From Amphirosellinia nigrospora (lineage: Eukaryota; Ascomycota; Sordariomycetes; Xylariales; Xylariaceae): a stretch of DNA of 64,000 bases. How positions within the stretch are numbered: the stretch's first letter is position 1; every line of letters starts with the position of its first letter. Location: positions 372,001 through 436,000 of the forward strand of contig SCHM01000006.1 of NCBI GenBank assembly GCA_004123355.1, given 5' to 3'. The position numbers were made by a program, and so were the translations under genes. The notes under the pieces were generated by a model. The model ran no database searches, was not told the DNA's origin, and was given only the letters and a program-made list of their open reading frames with translations. Below are positions 47,756-59,773 of the stretch, in pieces.

Positions 47756-49384
47756 CTAAAATTCAATCTTGTTTTTAGGATTTAGTCGAATCGACCGTCC
47801 AAACTTATTAAGAACCCAAAGAACCGGCGCCAGTGCGAACAGTATCAATCCAAGCAAAGTATTTCCCCACCCTAAACCGAGATGATCGTAAAGCTGGAGG
47901 CCGAAGAGTGGTAGTACAGCTCCCAAAATACTTCGCCACACTGTATTGGCTGCTGTTACGGAGGCCGCATGTTGTTCGAAGGCTTCAACCAAGTAGGTTA
48001 GGGTCACGGTGAAGAGACCTAGGGTTCCGAATCCCACTATCCCTGTGCTTATCAAAGGAACTATCCAGTGTACACCTCTATCCGTCGTCCACCCATATAA
48101 GATGATGCCAGCCGGGGGTGTTAACGCAAGTGGAACAGTCATGATCAAGTTCAGTCGATCTTCGGGATGGAAATCCTCGCCCCGGCGTGCATTCCGCCGA
48201 ATGACCTTATCGGAGTAGATCCCAGCGACAGCTTGACCGATGATATTTCCAACACCCCAGCAATGAAGACTAAGCCAGCGCTCCGCGCAGTAAACTGGTA
48301 TTTATCTTCAAAGACAAATGTAAATGTCGTGAAGAGAATATAGATTACCCCGTAGATTATGGCGATATACCCAGATGTGATCGCGACGATAGGAGAACGA
48401 ACCGACATCCGTGCTGGTCTAGCAATTGCTGATACCCATAGCTGCTTGGCAGAGCCTTTCTTGTGCAATATAGACTGATAGTGGGGATTTCCTGTTCCTC
48501 TCCGCAGCTTTGCCGCTTTTTTCTCAAGAATCCGCGGAGCATAGGTTTCACGAAGCACCGCACCAGCTGCGACGGTGCCTACTCCGTACTTCAAATTGTT
48601 AACCTCAAGATAAATGCGTCAGTATTTTTCCCACTTACAGCTATTGCGATGACCCAGAACACCCATCGCCACCCAACTGACTCAACCAAGAAGCCGCCGA
48701 AAACTGGCCCAATAATGGGTCCGATCAGAGGCCCTCCCGACCACAGAGAGATAGCTCTACCTCTCTGGTCTCGCGGCAGCATGTCTACAATGGTACCGCT
48801 ACCATTTGTCAGGACAGCCACTCCGGTAAACCCGGCGAGAAATCGAAAGGCGATGAGCATTCCGATGCTGGTTGATAAAGCGCACGCGACGGTGAAGATG
48901 ATGAACAGGATGTTGCAGCCATGATAAACAACTGTTCGGCCATATAACTCCCCCAGGGGCGCGATTACTAGCGGACCAAAAGCGAAGCCCAAGACGAAGA
49001 CGGAGACGACGAACGTGGCGAGTGATTGATTGTTGTTCTGAAATTCGGCGAGTATTTGCGGTACTCCGGGCGCTAACGCTGACGATGCAAGGGGCCTGGG
49101 AAGAAAGGGGTTACTCATAAGTCAAGCACTTATACTCTCAGGATGGTACTTTACACAAGAAAACTGAGAAAGGTCAAAACGCCGATGATGCTCCATTTTT
49201 GCCAATGATTCCAATTTAATGGGTTCTCCGGGTCTTCATATTCTGGCTGCTCCCAACCCACTATGTACTGCTGTTCACCACCTTCATCATCGGTGTGTAT
49301 ATGGCTTAGCGTCGACGTTTTTGGTTCATGGATTGGAGGGTGAGTGTTCTCCGTGCCAGGACTACCCGATGATAATTCTGTCAT
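47756..49384 (-). CDS. DHA1-type MFS multidrug transporter
   Basis: Twelve-helix drug:proton antiporter of the fungal DHA1 family. The start at 49384 gives a soluble N-terminus with the family block EDPENPLNWNHWQKWSI before helix 1. Introns at 49154-49096 and 48638-48589 are GT-AG and keep the frame. Signatures include PLGELYGRTVVYHG (motif A), RFLAGFTGVAVLTNGSG, LIGPIIGPVFGGFL (motif C, antiporter) and the loop VLRETYAPRILEKKAAKLR. One one-base loss is evident in the C4 run at 48255-48258 (plus strand), just after SAGLVFIAG. Beyond it the family pattern resumes, with IYSDKVIRRNARRGED. Its position between the Zn2Cys6 gene and the P450 suggests export of the local pathway product. Confidence 0.85.
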
Positions 49385-50677
49385 GTGGGAGAGCGATGAA
49401 CGTAAGTCGCATATAAAAACGTGAATAAAAAAACATGGTCAATTAGATATCCTCACCAATGGCAGTGAGGGGAGCGTCTTCATGGTTATATATCCATGCC
49501 GACAGCGTAAAGTTACCTCCCTTTTAATCGTTGTCACCGCCACAACCAAGGCGCTACATGTGTCAACCAGACTCGTAGCAGGCCTACTGGCCCGAACACG
49601 GACTGCTTGCGAGATACGATCTACGGTTGCATCTCAACATCAGAGCAGGATAGCAAGGGGGACTAAGAGAAACGAACCAATCAAGTATCGAACCGAGCTG
49701 GAAAGTGCTGAACAGACGGCGACCCAATCAAATGTCAATGCGAGATTACTCTGCAGTGTCGAGTCTAGGTGATATTATGCATAACCCACATACCTATACG
49801 TATCGATCCGCAATTGCCGAGATGGCCCCAACCCAACCCCATGTAGCTTGAGTAGACCCGACGTAATGGTCTGGCATCGTGAACATAGGCATCTGGATCT
49901 GGTAATTCTTTTGACGGCTTACATGACAGGAAAATACGAGCTGCTCGGAAACAACTCGATAATTGGCTATGAGGCCGCCTCTTGATAAGTGTCAACACTT
50001 TCATTCGAGCATCCGCACTAGGTGTAGATTTAAGCCGAAAGATCTACGGCAAGGATTAAAGTCCCACGCCTTGATTGTGTAGCCCACATACCTACCTCAT
50101 TGCTCTGTCAGCCTACACCGGCCACTCTCTAACCTACTCAGGTTGAGGGGACCAGGTCCTACACCCCTAGTTAGTAAAACGGCTGGGGTCTACAGGACGT
50201 ACCAGCTTGTGCTTACTTAAAAGCATTGCTCCTTGGGTATAAACGAGATATACCGCACGCTCCGTTTACAGCATAGATGTATTAGGTGCTCATAAGCGTA
50301 AGCATAGTCGTAGACGTTAACGCGTAGGCTGTATATGTGTGTACAAGTAAGTGGCTTCAGCTGCGCTAGTGGCTAAGTTAAGGAGTAGCCCGCCGCTAGT
50401 ACTGTACTGACCAAGGGCGTATGTGGTGGCCGGTGTAGGCTCCAAGGGTGGCCAGAGTATGATCGTGATCAAGCCGTCTTGCGATTTCCTGCGCTATAGT
50501 ATTATCCCCACGTTCACCTTTGTTTTCGACGTACAAATTCTTCGACGTGCTTGTAATGCCATCCGTCTCGTTGGCTCTTGATCTTTGTATTGAAACCCCG
50601 CCTTCTACACAGACACAACTAATGAGCATTATCACGAGCAGGAAACTTAAATATCATCAGAGTCACATTCAATCCAA
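49385..50677. promoter_or_regulatory. Divergent intergenic region between MFS and P450
   Basis: About 1.3 kb between divergent start codons. It must hold both promoters and may contain decayed repeat DNA, since several short segments look scrambled. No binding sites could be assigned. The short frames here are not recognisable. Confidence 0.35.
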
Positions 50678-50727
50678 ATGGGTCTCCTCAACACTTTGAT
50701 CAACTACAACGATGGCCAGGGCACCCT

Positions 50728-52294
50728 ATGGCCACTCGCTCGCAGCTCTATTCTTTTCTTTTCATTCTAGCTTTCATTCGAAAGTGCTCAGCTGTCGTCT
50801 ACAACCTCTACTTTCATCCTCTAAGCCGAGTTCCGGGACCGCGCTCATGGATTGCCTTTCCAATTTTGAGGAAGTACCACATGGTGCGAGGCGACTCGGA
50901 GTTCATCATCCGAGACTTACACGCGAAATATGGCGAAGTACTAAGGATAGGACCCGACGAAGTCTTTTTTCTGAATCCTCAAGCATGGAAAGATATTTAC
51001 GGCCATGGCCACACCGAGTTTCCAAAATTCTTTCCCCCGGGTATCCATCTACACCCGAAGAAACTCGTCGCAGCCAATGCGCAAGATCATTTTAGATTGC
51101 GTCGTGCTATGCTACCCGCTTTCTCGGACAAGGCTCTTACGCAGCAGGAGCCTCTCATTCGCACCTATGTCGATCTCTTGATTCAAAGGCTGCGAGAAGT
51201 ATCCAAGACTGCGAGTTGTACGAACATGGTGCGATGGTACAACTTTACTACGTTCGATCTTATCGCCGATTTAGCATTTGGAGAGTCTCTCAACGGTCTA
51301 GAAAGTGGCCAATCGAACGTCTGGCTGGATACACTAGGCAAGATTATGTTCATAGCACCAGTCTTTGCATTGATCGGCGCCTCAGAGATCATCGGCAAGA
51401 TCATTATGCTATTCTTTGGGCCCCTTTTGAACAGGGCAGAGAAATCCCATCTAGTTAATGTGGAGGAGATGGTCAGAACTCGCCTCACCGCTCGGAAACA
51501 AGCTTCTCGGGGAGATTTCATGGACTTTTTTTACGGTCGCGTGGCCAAGGAGACCAACTTACCGATGAGGAAATCGTTGTGAACTCGGACCTCTTGATGG
51601 TGGCTGGCTCAGAAACGACTGCTAGTTTAATGAGCGGTACCACCTATTGGCTGTTGAAGACACCACAGGCACTGCAGAGAGTCACCGAAGAGGTCCGCAA
51701 CGCATTCGGTTCCGACGATGAAATGACATTTAGGGAGACTCGATTACGGCTACCTTATCTACTAGCCTGTCTTGAAGAAGGTCTGCGCTTATTCCCCCCT
51801 GTCCCGCTGGCGCTATGCCGGAGTGTTCCAGGCGATTCGCCTATGACAGTGTGCGGAGTCACGATACCGCCGAAGGTAAGTTGTTATTGTAGGACTCCAA
51901 ATATGTACAGGTATACCCTGTAACAATATGCGCTAACATTCGCCGCCAGACTGCAGTTGGCGTCCATCACTTATCAGCTTATTCTTCAGAACTCAACTTC
52001 CACAGGGCGGATGAGTTCTTGCCTGAGCGGTGGCTACCCGAAGCCGCTACTGACCCAACTTCCCCATTCTACCATGATCGCCGTGATGCGCACAAGCCGT
52101 TTAGCTTCGGTCCTAGAGATTGCATCGGGCGAAACTTGGCATATCATGAGATGCGTCTGATCATGGCGAAGGTTCTCTTCAACTTCGACTTACGACTGGA
52201 TTCAAGTTGCGATGAGTGGCACCGTCAACGAATCTTTGCGCTTTGGCAGAAGCCGCCACTTAAGGTTTACCTGACAGAAAGAACTAAGATCTGA
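50728..52294 (+). CDS. Cytochrome P450 monooxygenase (fungal secondary-metabolism type)
   Basis: Membrane-anchored heme monooxygenase. A hydrophobic N-terminus leads to VVYNLYFHPLSRVPGPRSW, typical of fungal metabolite P450s. The oxygen-binding I-helix is LLMVAGSETTASL, the ExxR motif is in LEEGLRLFPPVP, and the heme loop FSFGPRDCIGRNLAYHEM has the cysteine ligand. An intron at 51876-51949 keeps the frame from CGVTIPPK to TAVGVHHLSAYSS. A one-base loss near 51557-51561 separates GRVAKETNL from the I-helix. An upstream ATG at 50678 (MGLLNTLINYNDGQGTLW) fits the family start better but is out of frame with 50728, so another indel near 50750 is probable. Length is about 500 residues. The methyltransferase follows 470 bp downstream in the same direction. 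Confidence 0.9.
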
Positions 52295-52764
52295 AGCACG
52301 ACGGCTGCTGGCGCGCGGAAGGCCGTCCTGAATCGAATTCAGACTGATCATTTATTCAATAATACAGTGCCTCTCAGTTGTCCGATAAGGGAAATAAATG
52401 CGTGCTCCTGGGTTATATATAATCTCGTTCTGAACACAACACAATTATTTTTTGATCGTCGAGAATAACTCAGGTAAGAATTTCGTTTCTCACGCCCTTT
52501 AGTAGACTATTTCCGGCAGATTAAGGAATCCAGGTGAGGTCTGAGTGCCAAGTATTCCCATCTATGGTCATACACGTAATCGTATATAATATGCTGTAAC
52601 CCCTCATTCCTAGCCTGCTTATTTCCGTCAGTCAACGAGACTGCCTACCTCATTTACCCAACTAGAATAATCGGATGCCTAAATCACGCCAGATTGCGCG
52701 AACATCACTCATCTTTATTACGGCAACTCCAACCCTCATTTAGTATCGTGAGCTCAACATAGCC
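52295..52764. other. Intergenic region
   Basis: About 470 bp between the P450 and the methyltransferase, presumably the terminator of one and the promoter of the other. No motif assigned. Confidence 0.35.
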
Positions 52765-53600
52765 ATGGAGACCCAACCTCAGGCAGCGGCGCGCATGTAT
52801 AATCAACGGGCGTCGACTTACGAAGATTCATGGCATCCAGACTTCTCCCGCCGATTGATGGAGCGGGTGCCCGTGAAGCCGGGCGACAGAGTCTTCGTGG
52901 CCTGCTGCGGCACTGGACTCGAGTCTTTCATCGCAGCTAACATGGTTGGGAAAGATGGTTTGATAGTGGGGGTTGACATTAGCACTGGGATGATGCAAGA
53001 GGCCCAGGCGCGACGATCGCGCGAGCCAGAAATTGGTGCGAGAATCAAGCTCATTTATCATGACGTGACGAGTCTGGATACTTGCGCAGAGCTGCAAGCC
53101 TTGCGTAGAACTTTCGACTTCCTCATCTGCAGCAGCGCCTTTGTGTTATTCGAGAACCCCACCGCTGTCGTGAGAGCTTGGAAGCCTTGGTTGAAGGACG
53201 GCGGACGTATGGTCATTGATATCACACACGAAAAAAACCTAATCCAAGGGCTCGTGATGGAAAAGGTGGCAGAGAAACTTGGGCTGAAGTGGCCTTCAAA
53301 CAGACAATGGATTCAGAACGGCGACTCGTTTAGAAAGATCCTTGAAGGGGAAGGCATGGTAGTCGAGTCGCTTGAGTTGCTGGACAAGATTGTAGGGAAA
53401 CCTATCTTTCTTTTGACGTGGGAGAAGCCGATGCCCAGTTTGAGAACGCTGCTATGGGGCTCCTTGCAGCCACTGTTTCTTGGGAGGGGAAGCAAGAAAG
53501 GGCCCGAGAGTTATTTCGTGAAGAGTGGAGGCGTATTGCTCGCGATGGAAAGATAGAGGTCGTTGATGGTGTTTATCTATATATAGCAAAGAAATTGTAG
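52765..53600 (+). CDS. SAM-dependent methyltransferase (UbiE/COQ5-like class I)
   Basis: Small-molecule methyltransferase with a Rossmann fold. N-terminal block ARMYNQRASTYEDSWHPDFS is typical of the UbiE-like group. SAM-binding motif I is RVFVACCGTGLESF, a variant of the glycine-rich loop. The acidic loop binding the ribose is VGVDISTGMMQEA. Motif II is RTFDFLICSSAFVLFENP and motif III is KDGGRMVIDITHE. A one-base loss near 53421-53426 moves the C-terminal part to another frame (ADAQFENAAMGLLAATVSW ... VYLYIAKKL) ending at 53600. The total is about 278 residues, normal for the family. The acceptor atom is unknown. With the P450, MFS and Zn2Cys6 genes it makes a compact tailoring set. Confidence 0.85.
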
Positions 53601-54048
53601 GTGATCTTAGTTGAGGCCATGCAAGTAGCATCGGTCCTGTTATAGCTATACCTCAACATAGGACCGCCATATTTGATTTTAAGGCTATGTGCTCTTTTTC
53701 AACTCAAACTCGTCTCACTGCTACTAAAACATATGCGCCTCATACAAACCCGGGCAGCACCTCACCTCCGTTTATTAAGTGAGATGTGCAAGTATAGTAC
53801 GATTACACTTATCTGTAAGTTGACACAAGATATAATCTACGCCGATAGTTGAGTGCTAAACCCCACATAGGGGTAAAATGTTTATAAATAAACTAATAAG
53901 ATAGTATCGGGAAAGGAAATATCGAATTAAATCCCAGTTTGGTATTAAATGAAGTCACCAGCTAGTTGTGCCCTATCCCCTTTCACCTTGAAGTAAACTC
54001 CCTTTTGTTCACATCCCGAGGCGAAATGCCTTTTTACGTCTTTGATTG
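53601..54048. other. Intergenic region
   Basis: About 450 bp between convergent genes. AT-rich, nothing recognised. Confidence 0.35.
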
Positions 54049-54464
54049 CTATAACGTATACCATTTTTTCGACCGCTGAGTGGGATATTCTTGCTGTTCG
54101 ACAGCGGCGACGAGATCTGACTAAAAGGAGAAACAGTTCGAAATCAGGAGATCGTCTAATTAGCAAAAGAAATATCTTACAGCAGAGAGTTGGCGGCTTG
54201 ACGTAATAACATATACGCTCTGGCGCATCTACCAACCGGATATTCGTCAGCTCTCATTGAAAATCTACCAATGAAATTCAAGGAAAGGATTATCGTACCT
54301 CGATCTCAAACCGTTTCTTGCCGAGCTTTTCCTCCAGAGCCAGCTTCAGCATCCGGGTGAGGGATGTATTTCGAGTTTATCCGCGTTGTGTATTTTGAGT
54401 CGACCTTCTCTTTTGACCCCTCGTCTTTGGTGGAGCTGATATTGGATTCCGGCTTGTCAGTCAT
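54049..54464 (-). CDS. Small hypothetical protein, tentative spliced model
   Basis: The ATG at 54464 opens a polar, charged segment (MTDKPESNISSTKDEGSKEK, then INSKYIPHPDAEAGSG). A one-base adjustment near 54330 gives EEKLGKKRFEIE and a good donor site (GTACGA). Downstream pieces, including DLVAAVEQQEYPTQRSKKWY before a stop at 54049, look protein-like. The exon joins are not secure. About 95 residues if correct, hydrophilic, with no signal peptide. Function unknown. Confidence 0.3.
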
Positions 54465-55434
54465 CGCAGCTAGGAGTAGAGTAGCCTGGGTTTCGTTGAG
54501 TACTATTATACTAAGTAGTGTGATATGGGGCGTGGAGGGTAGGAGAATGTTAGATGTTGAGAATGGAGAATAAAACCGAACACCAATACCAAAAAGCCGC
54601 AAAATTTAGACGTCGATTTGGGAGTCTAAGTTGAAATGGAGGGAGGCGTCAGCTGTGTAGCTGAGTGGCATGATATTGATGTTAGACGCCACGTGGATAA
54701 TGGGCGACACCCGGCTATGGCTATGCCTTGATCCCTTACTTGCCTTACAAAAGGGGGTTTCGCCACTTGATAGACCTGAGAATGCAAATGCGCATGGGGG
54801 CCAGCTTACCACTCTTGTTCCGTTTATATCATAAGGCTATTCAGATGCAGTACCAGTTCCATACGCTACTGCCGGCTCTGCATATTAAGACATGTGCCTA
54901 TTTGCTGTTTAGTATATGTGGCTGTACATTAAGTATATAATGTAAACCTTGCAAACGCCCCATCATTACCTCATCCCTACTTTTTAACTGGCACAAGTCC
55001 AGGGTTGAAGTCGGTATCTAACCACAGGCAAGGTATTGACTGATCATGGGCTCCTTCAATTGGGCGCGTGCTGCAGGTTGGGAAAATGCTATCCAACTAA
55101 GTGGTCAAGCACTGAAGTGGAAAAACCGAAAAAGGGGTTCCACTCAACTAGGCTCCGCCACACAGACCCAGAACCAGACCTGCCTGGATGCCTCATTTTG
55201 CCTTGCGGTCCCTGGGCTAAGCACCGCCTCAATACAAGTGGTTACCCGTGCGAATCATTCTCACGAACCTTTTGAAACGTATTAATTGTCGGGTCCCTTT
55301 TCTAACATCTGATTTGTCTCTTTTGTTTTCTCGTTTTATACTACCCTACAAATCGAATGAAACATCGGCTTGTTACAGTTACAACTCCGGCTCTTAGCGA
55401 CTCAGAAGGCGGAAGCTGATCTCCTAGCCAAGGG
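54465..55434. other. Intergenic region
   Basis: Contains a 79-codon plus-strand frame at 55046-55285 (starting MGSFNWARAAGWENAIQLSG) that looks weakly protein-like but matches nothing I know. Otherwise featureless. Confidence 0.3.
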
Positions 55435-57585
55435 ATGAGTATGATGGAATTTCTCGACTACCGCCATCCAGGCCCCGCTTCCGGGATCTCGCAGTGTAGC
55501 ACCGCACAGGGTGAGGTAGAGGAGACACCCTTTGCCGATAGAGACATCGGCAAGAGGCCAAAGCTGGAGCTCCTGACGCCCTTGCAGACCAATCATGTCT
55601 TGAAAGGTGTCGGGTCCGGTCTTGATTCGATCCAAATCAACACAAGCCCCGGTCTTTCCATTCGCCATTCGATTAGTGCAAGTTCTTCTCATTCCCATCT
55701 AGTTCCGCGTTCTCTCAAAAAGGCACAGATCTCTTTGCGAGAAGCACGCCTGGAGTCAAAGCGCTATAATCGGACATATATCCCAGTAGATAAGCAATGT
55801 GAGCTTATCACTAGGGATACTATTTTTGAGATCCTGGCTGCCGTCGACATACCGAGATGAACACGATCTTCAGGGCCTTGTGGATCAAATCTTGCCCAAT
55901 TACTCCTGTTCGGACCTAGCCGCAACACTCACAAATTCCCCGTCCCGGCGGAAGCTATTTACTCTCCTTGTTATGCTGGGTATACCAAAGCAGATCGTCT
56001 CATTTATACATGAAGATATCTGGGATTCCCATCTCCCCTTTCAAAAGAATTTCGACAGGCAGAGATGGGAATACCACGACAATACCAATCGCGACAAGCT
56101 ACTCGAAGTCACGTTTTCAAGACGATATCTGGGATGCGAATTTGGATTTATTTGAATTGTACCAGTGGTACCTGATCTCACCTATTTTTGACATGTGTGG
56201 CTCTGAATTGATGCACTATTCTCTCCACAACAACACCCTCTTCCATTCACCGAGAATAGTCCCGATGGCGAGCAATTGGTCAACGGGGGATTCGGGAAGT
56301 GCGGAGGGTTAAGATCCACCCTGCGCATAATCTGACGGTAAGGTATTTTATATCATGCGTATCATCTCGAGCCTGTTGAACTGATGCATTCTCCCTCCGT
56401 CAGCTCAAAGACTGCAGTTTTGCCGTAAAACGCTTGAAGTCTAGGAGTCGGGACGAATTCGATCAGGAAGTTAGAGCATTAAGACTGTTCAGGAATGATG
56501 GCGACCCGCACTTAGTTAAACTCCTCGCCACTTATCACGACGGGGATCACTACAATCTAATTTTTCCCTGGGCTAACGGGAACCTTGAAGACTTTTGGCG
56601 GCGGAACCCGAAACCAGAGAAAAGCCACGGCATGAATATGTGGATTGCAGAGCAGTGCTTTGGGATAGCTGAAGCGCTACGTAAGATTCATAACCACGAA
56701 TCCCAAGTACGAGGAACCACACGTCTGAAGACCAATGCCTAAAAGGAAGACACGGCGATATCAAACCAGAAAACATTCTATTGTTCCCCCGTCGAGTGAA
56801 AATCCCGAAAACAGTCACCCTGGGCAAGCAGTCCTGGCCCTCTCAGACTTCGGTCTTACAAGGTTTCATAAAGCAGCCACTGTAAAGCGCAAGTACTTTC
56901 GCTTGCTGGCTGTATCATTTACATATCGTGCCCAGAATTTGACCTGAATGGAGAAGTGTCCCCTTTATGGGATATCTGGACCTTCGGATGCGTCTGTCTC
57001 GAGTTTCTCATTTGGTACTTACAGGGTTGGGACGCTGTTGACGCGTTCTCGAAGGAACGGAGGAGCTGCGACTTGGCGGACGATGGCCAAGAAGACAAGT
57101 ATTTCTCTAGTGAGAAGCGTTCAAAATTTGGCGCCTATAGAAAGCAGCCTGTCATCCATGTCAGTCTTACGCCTCGGGGAACTAGATGTGAAGATGCTAA
57201 CACCTATACGAAAAGCGAATCAAAGAACTGCACAATCACCCGAACTGTACCGAATTTATTCATGACTTCCTCAACCTCATCGCTAATGACAGTAAGTAGA
57301 GGAAAGAATATTCATTTCTGTTTTGACCATTAAACGTGACCAGTATTAACTTGAACTATTATAGTGATTCGCATCCGCTCGGAAAAGCGTATGGACTCTA
57401 CCGACATCTCCCAGCGCATCCGACATATGCTTGAGAAATGCAGAGACCACCCGGAGTACTGTACTGAGTTGACCAAAGCCTTCACGACAAGAACTACGAA
57501 TGAGTCAGACAAGAGAAAACCAATTTTCAATGTTTTGAATCTATTTTGTTTGGCTAAAACAGGAAAATCGCGAAGACGTTCTTAG
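55435..57585 (+). CDS. Protein kinase-like protein, non-RD type, gene 1
   Basis: Fungal-specific kinase-like protein. The N-terminal 140 residues are low-complexity and basic, followed by a helical region (DEHDLQGLVDQILPNYSCSD, DDIWDANLDLFELYQWYLIS). The kinase domain then starts with a glycine loop (LVNGGFG), catalytic lysine in CSFAVKRLKS, and hinge-like LIFPWANGNLEDFW. The catalytic loop HGDIKPENIL lacks the arginine of HRD, the metal-binding motif is SDFGLTRFH, and the F-helix is SPLWDIWTFGCVCLEFL. The C-terminal part reads KRMDSTDISQRIRHMLEK. Several indels (near 55853, 56100, 56740 and 56935) and at least two introns (around 56340-56400 and 57290-57363) break the frame. Catalytic residues are otherwise intact. 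It converges on a second kinase-like gene 215 bp away. Confidence 0.7.
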
Positions 57586-57799
57586 ATACCTTTCTTTTAT
57601 ATTTCTTTTTTCGTTTTGATATACCCATTTCCTTTCTCCTTTACACAAGAAATCAAGATGAACGAGGCGGAAGTTCGGCTGCGGTGTGACCCCGGCCCTC
57701 TTCGTTGGTATGAACGAGATGAGCGCTGAGACTGAAGTGCTTGGAATGAGAAAACTCAGGCAATAGGAAGAAACAGCCGTGTCAACTTTGTCGCGTCGT

Positions 57800-59399
57800 T
57801 TAATGCGTCACATTCCCTGAATGCTGCTCACTGAGGTCTAAAAACTTCCTCAACTTCTCTAATACTTGCTGAGACTTTAATCTCCGAATTCGCCTGATCT
57901 CCGTCATCTCAACAATGAGTTCGTGGCAAATCTTGAGGGCGGGCTCAGATCTCCCTTGCCTCTGTAGTCTTTTCAGCCACTCTCGAAATAAGGATGTCGT
58001 CTGTGTCTCGAAAATCCATGGCTTTAGCCTTCTCGTAGAAGTGGCTGTGTACTGGTATATTGTTATCGAGGTCGTCGAGCTGGCCAGATTCGCGGCGACT
58101 ACCTCAGCAAACACACACGCGAGAGACCATATGTCACTCCGCGCCCCATGTACTTCCCGCTCTCCTTCTTTTCCAATCTCTCGATGTTGGAGTTGATTTC
58201 AGGCGGTTGGTAGCGGCTGGCTATGGCTCTTGCATGAGTGCCTACCGTTATTGTGATGTGTTGGCCGCCCCTTCTTCCCGGGCACCACCATGAGTTTTAC
58301 GGCTCCGCTTATTTGAGATGGTCGTAATACCGAAATCTATAAGCCTCCATTCGCCGACATCCGAGGGAGGGTCCGATTCAAAGACGACAATATTTTCGGG
58401 TTTAATGTCCATATGGCAATAGCATGTGTCGGGGCCGTTTGATTGAGTGTTGTGCAAAAACTTGAGAGCGCCGATAATGCCTTCGATCTGTTTTATAGAT
58501 GCCATTAAGTAGTTCAAATTGAAAGAACTGTACTGCGTCTTCATTTCTTGGAGTTTATGTCTTAGATTTTTCCCTGCTCGGAGTGACAAGGAATGAACTT
58601 CATGAAGTTTCGTGACTGTAACAAGGCAGGGGCAGATTTGAGTATCCTCATTATGTAGAAGATCTCGTAGTCTTTTAAGAATGTCAATTTCTCGTTGAGC
58701 ATCTGGTGAATTTCCTTGGAAAGTCTTCTTAGCGACCGCAATTTCTCGCGAGTTTGCAAGCTTTTTTCGTTAATGAAGCTATCCTTTTTTAATGGGAAAC
58801 GAGTGAGCATACCCCATTTCTCCCCATAAGATGCCCCGAACTATCATGTGTCCCGTTACGACACCATTCATTCCTTGCCCTAGTTCCTCCATTCCAACTA
58901 ATGGCATATCCTGACCACGTTCCAAAACCATATCTCCACCTTCAGTGAGAATGGGGGCGATGAACCATGGGCGTGCATCGAAAAAATGAGTCTCTTTTTC
59001 ACCCAGGCTGAAATCAACTTTGCTTGCGTCGATATCATGCAGCTTTTGGTCCCAAAACTCTTGAGATTCGATCAATGATAGGATTATTTGGCCCACATCT
59101 GGGGCCCTAATGTAAACGAGTAGCGAGATGGTCCTAATGAGGTGTTCTTTGGCAAACATTATTTGATCCTGTTTCAAGGAACCCTGGACAATATTTTCAA
59201 GGGCATCGTTAGTCCAGATTTCCCTGAGGTCTGCAATAGAGATGATTCTACTATTGCTCCAGCTATAACGCTCCTTCTTCTTAGAGATACTTGTAGCTAG
59301 ATCGTCCATTTTGGGTTGACATAAATAAGGATCGAGGTCTGGAGTATCCGAGTTGTCGCAATTAATTCGAAGATGAGAAATTAGAGTATACTCATTCAA
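57800..59399 (-). CDS. Protein kinase-like protein, non-RD type, gene 2
   Basis: Second fungal kinase-like protein. From 59399 an N-terminal region (NSRIISIADLREIWTND, DVGQIILSLIESQEFWDQKL) leads to a glycine-rich loop in MEELGQGMNGVVTGH and the candidate catalytic lysine in HSFPIKKG. A coiled helical insert follows (LRSLRRLSKEIHQMLNEKLT). The catalytic loop CYCHMDIKPENIVVF again lacks the HRD arginine, and the metal site is RLIDFGITT. The activation segment and F-helix continue across an indel near 58250 with ARSDIWSLACVFAEVV. The C-terminus ends at 57800. Frame changes also occur near 58800 and 58575. It is not a recent copy of gene 1, since the two differ throughout, but both share the same overall plan. 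Confidence 0.7.
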
Positions 59400-59773
59400 T
59401 TCGGAGGGCCGACTTCTTGTAGAGCCTCGTCTTATACTGACGGGCTGTCGAGCTCGGTGGGACTTCTCTTTCGGAGCCTGCTACTCAACCCTGCTCTTGC
59501 GGCGTCGCCTAGTGCCCTGCTGCGGATGGTAGGGTATCATTCACCATCCTTTTCGTTTCTGGACGCTCATTTCATTTGCCAACTCTGCATCATCATCTAC
59601 TAGGGCGCCTGGCTGGTCTTGCACTTGTCCAAATCCATCGATCACACCTGTGGAACAGTGTCCATTCGTGTCTTAGGGTGAGAAAGGTCGTCCCAGCCAT
59701 TGATATTACCAACATGACGTTACCCCAAGGTGCATTCTCCAGGCGCTGACTCTTGCATGTCGCTATTGACTTA
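59400..59773. other. Intergenic region
   Basis: About 370 bp between two minus-strand genes. Nothing recognised. Confidence 0.35.
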
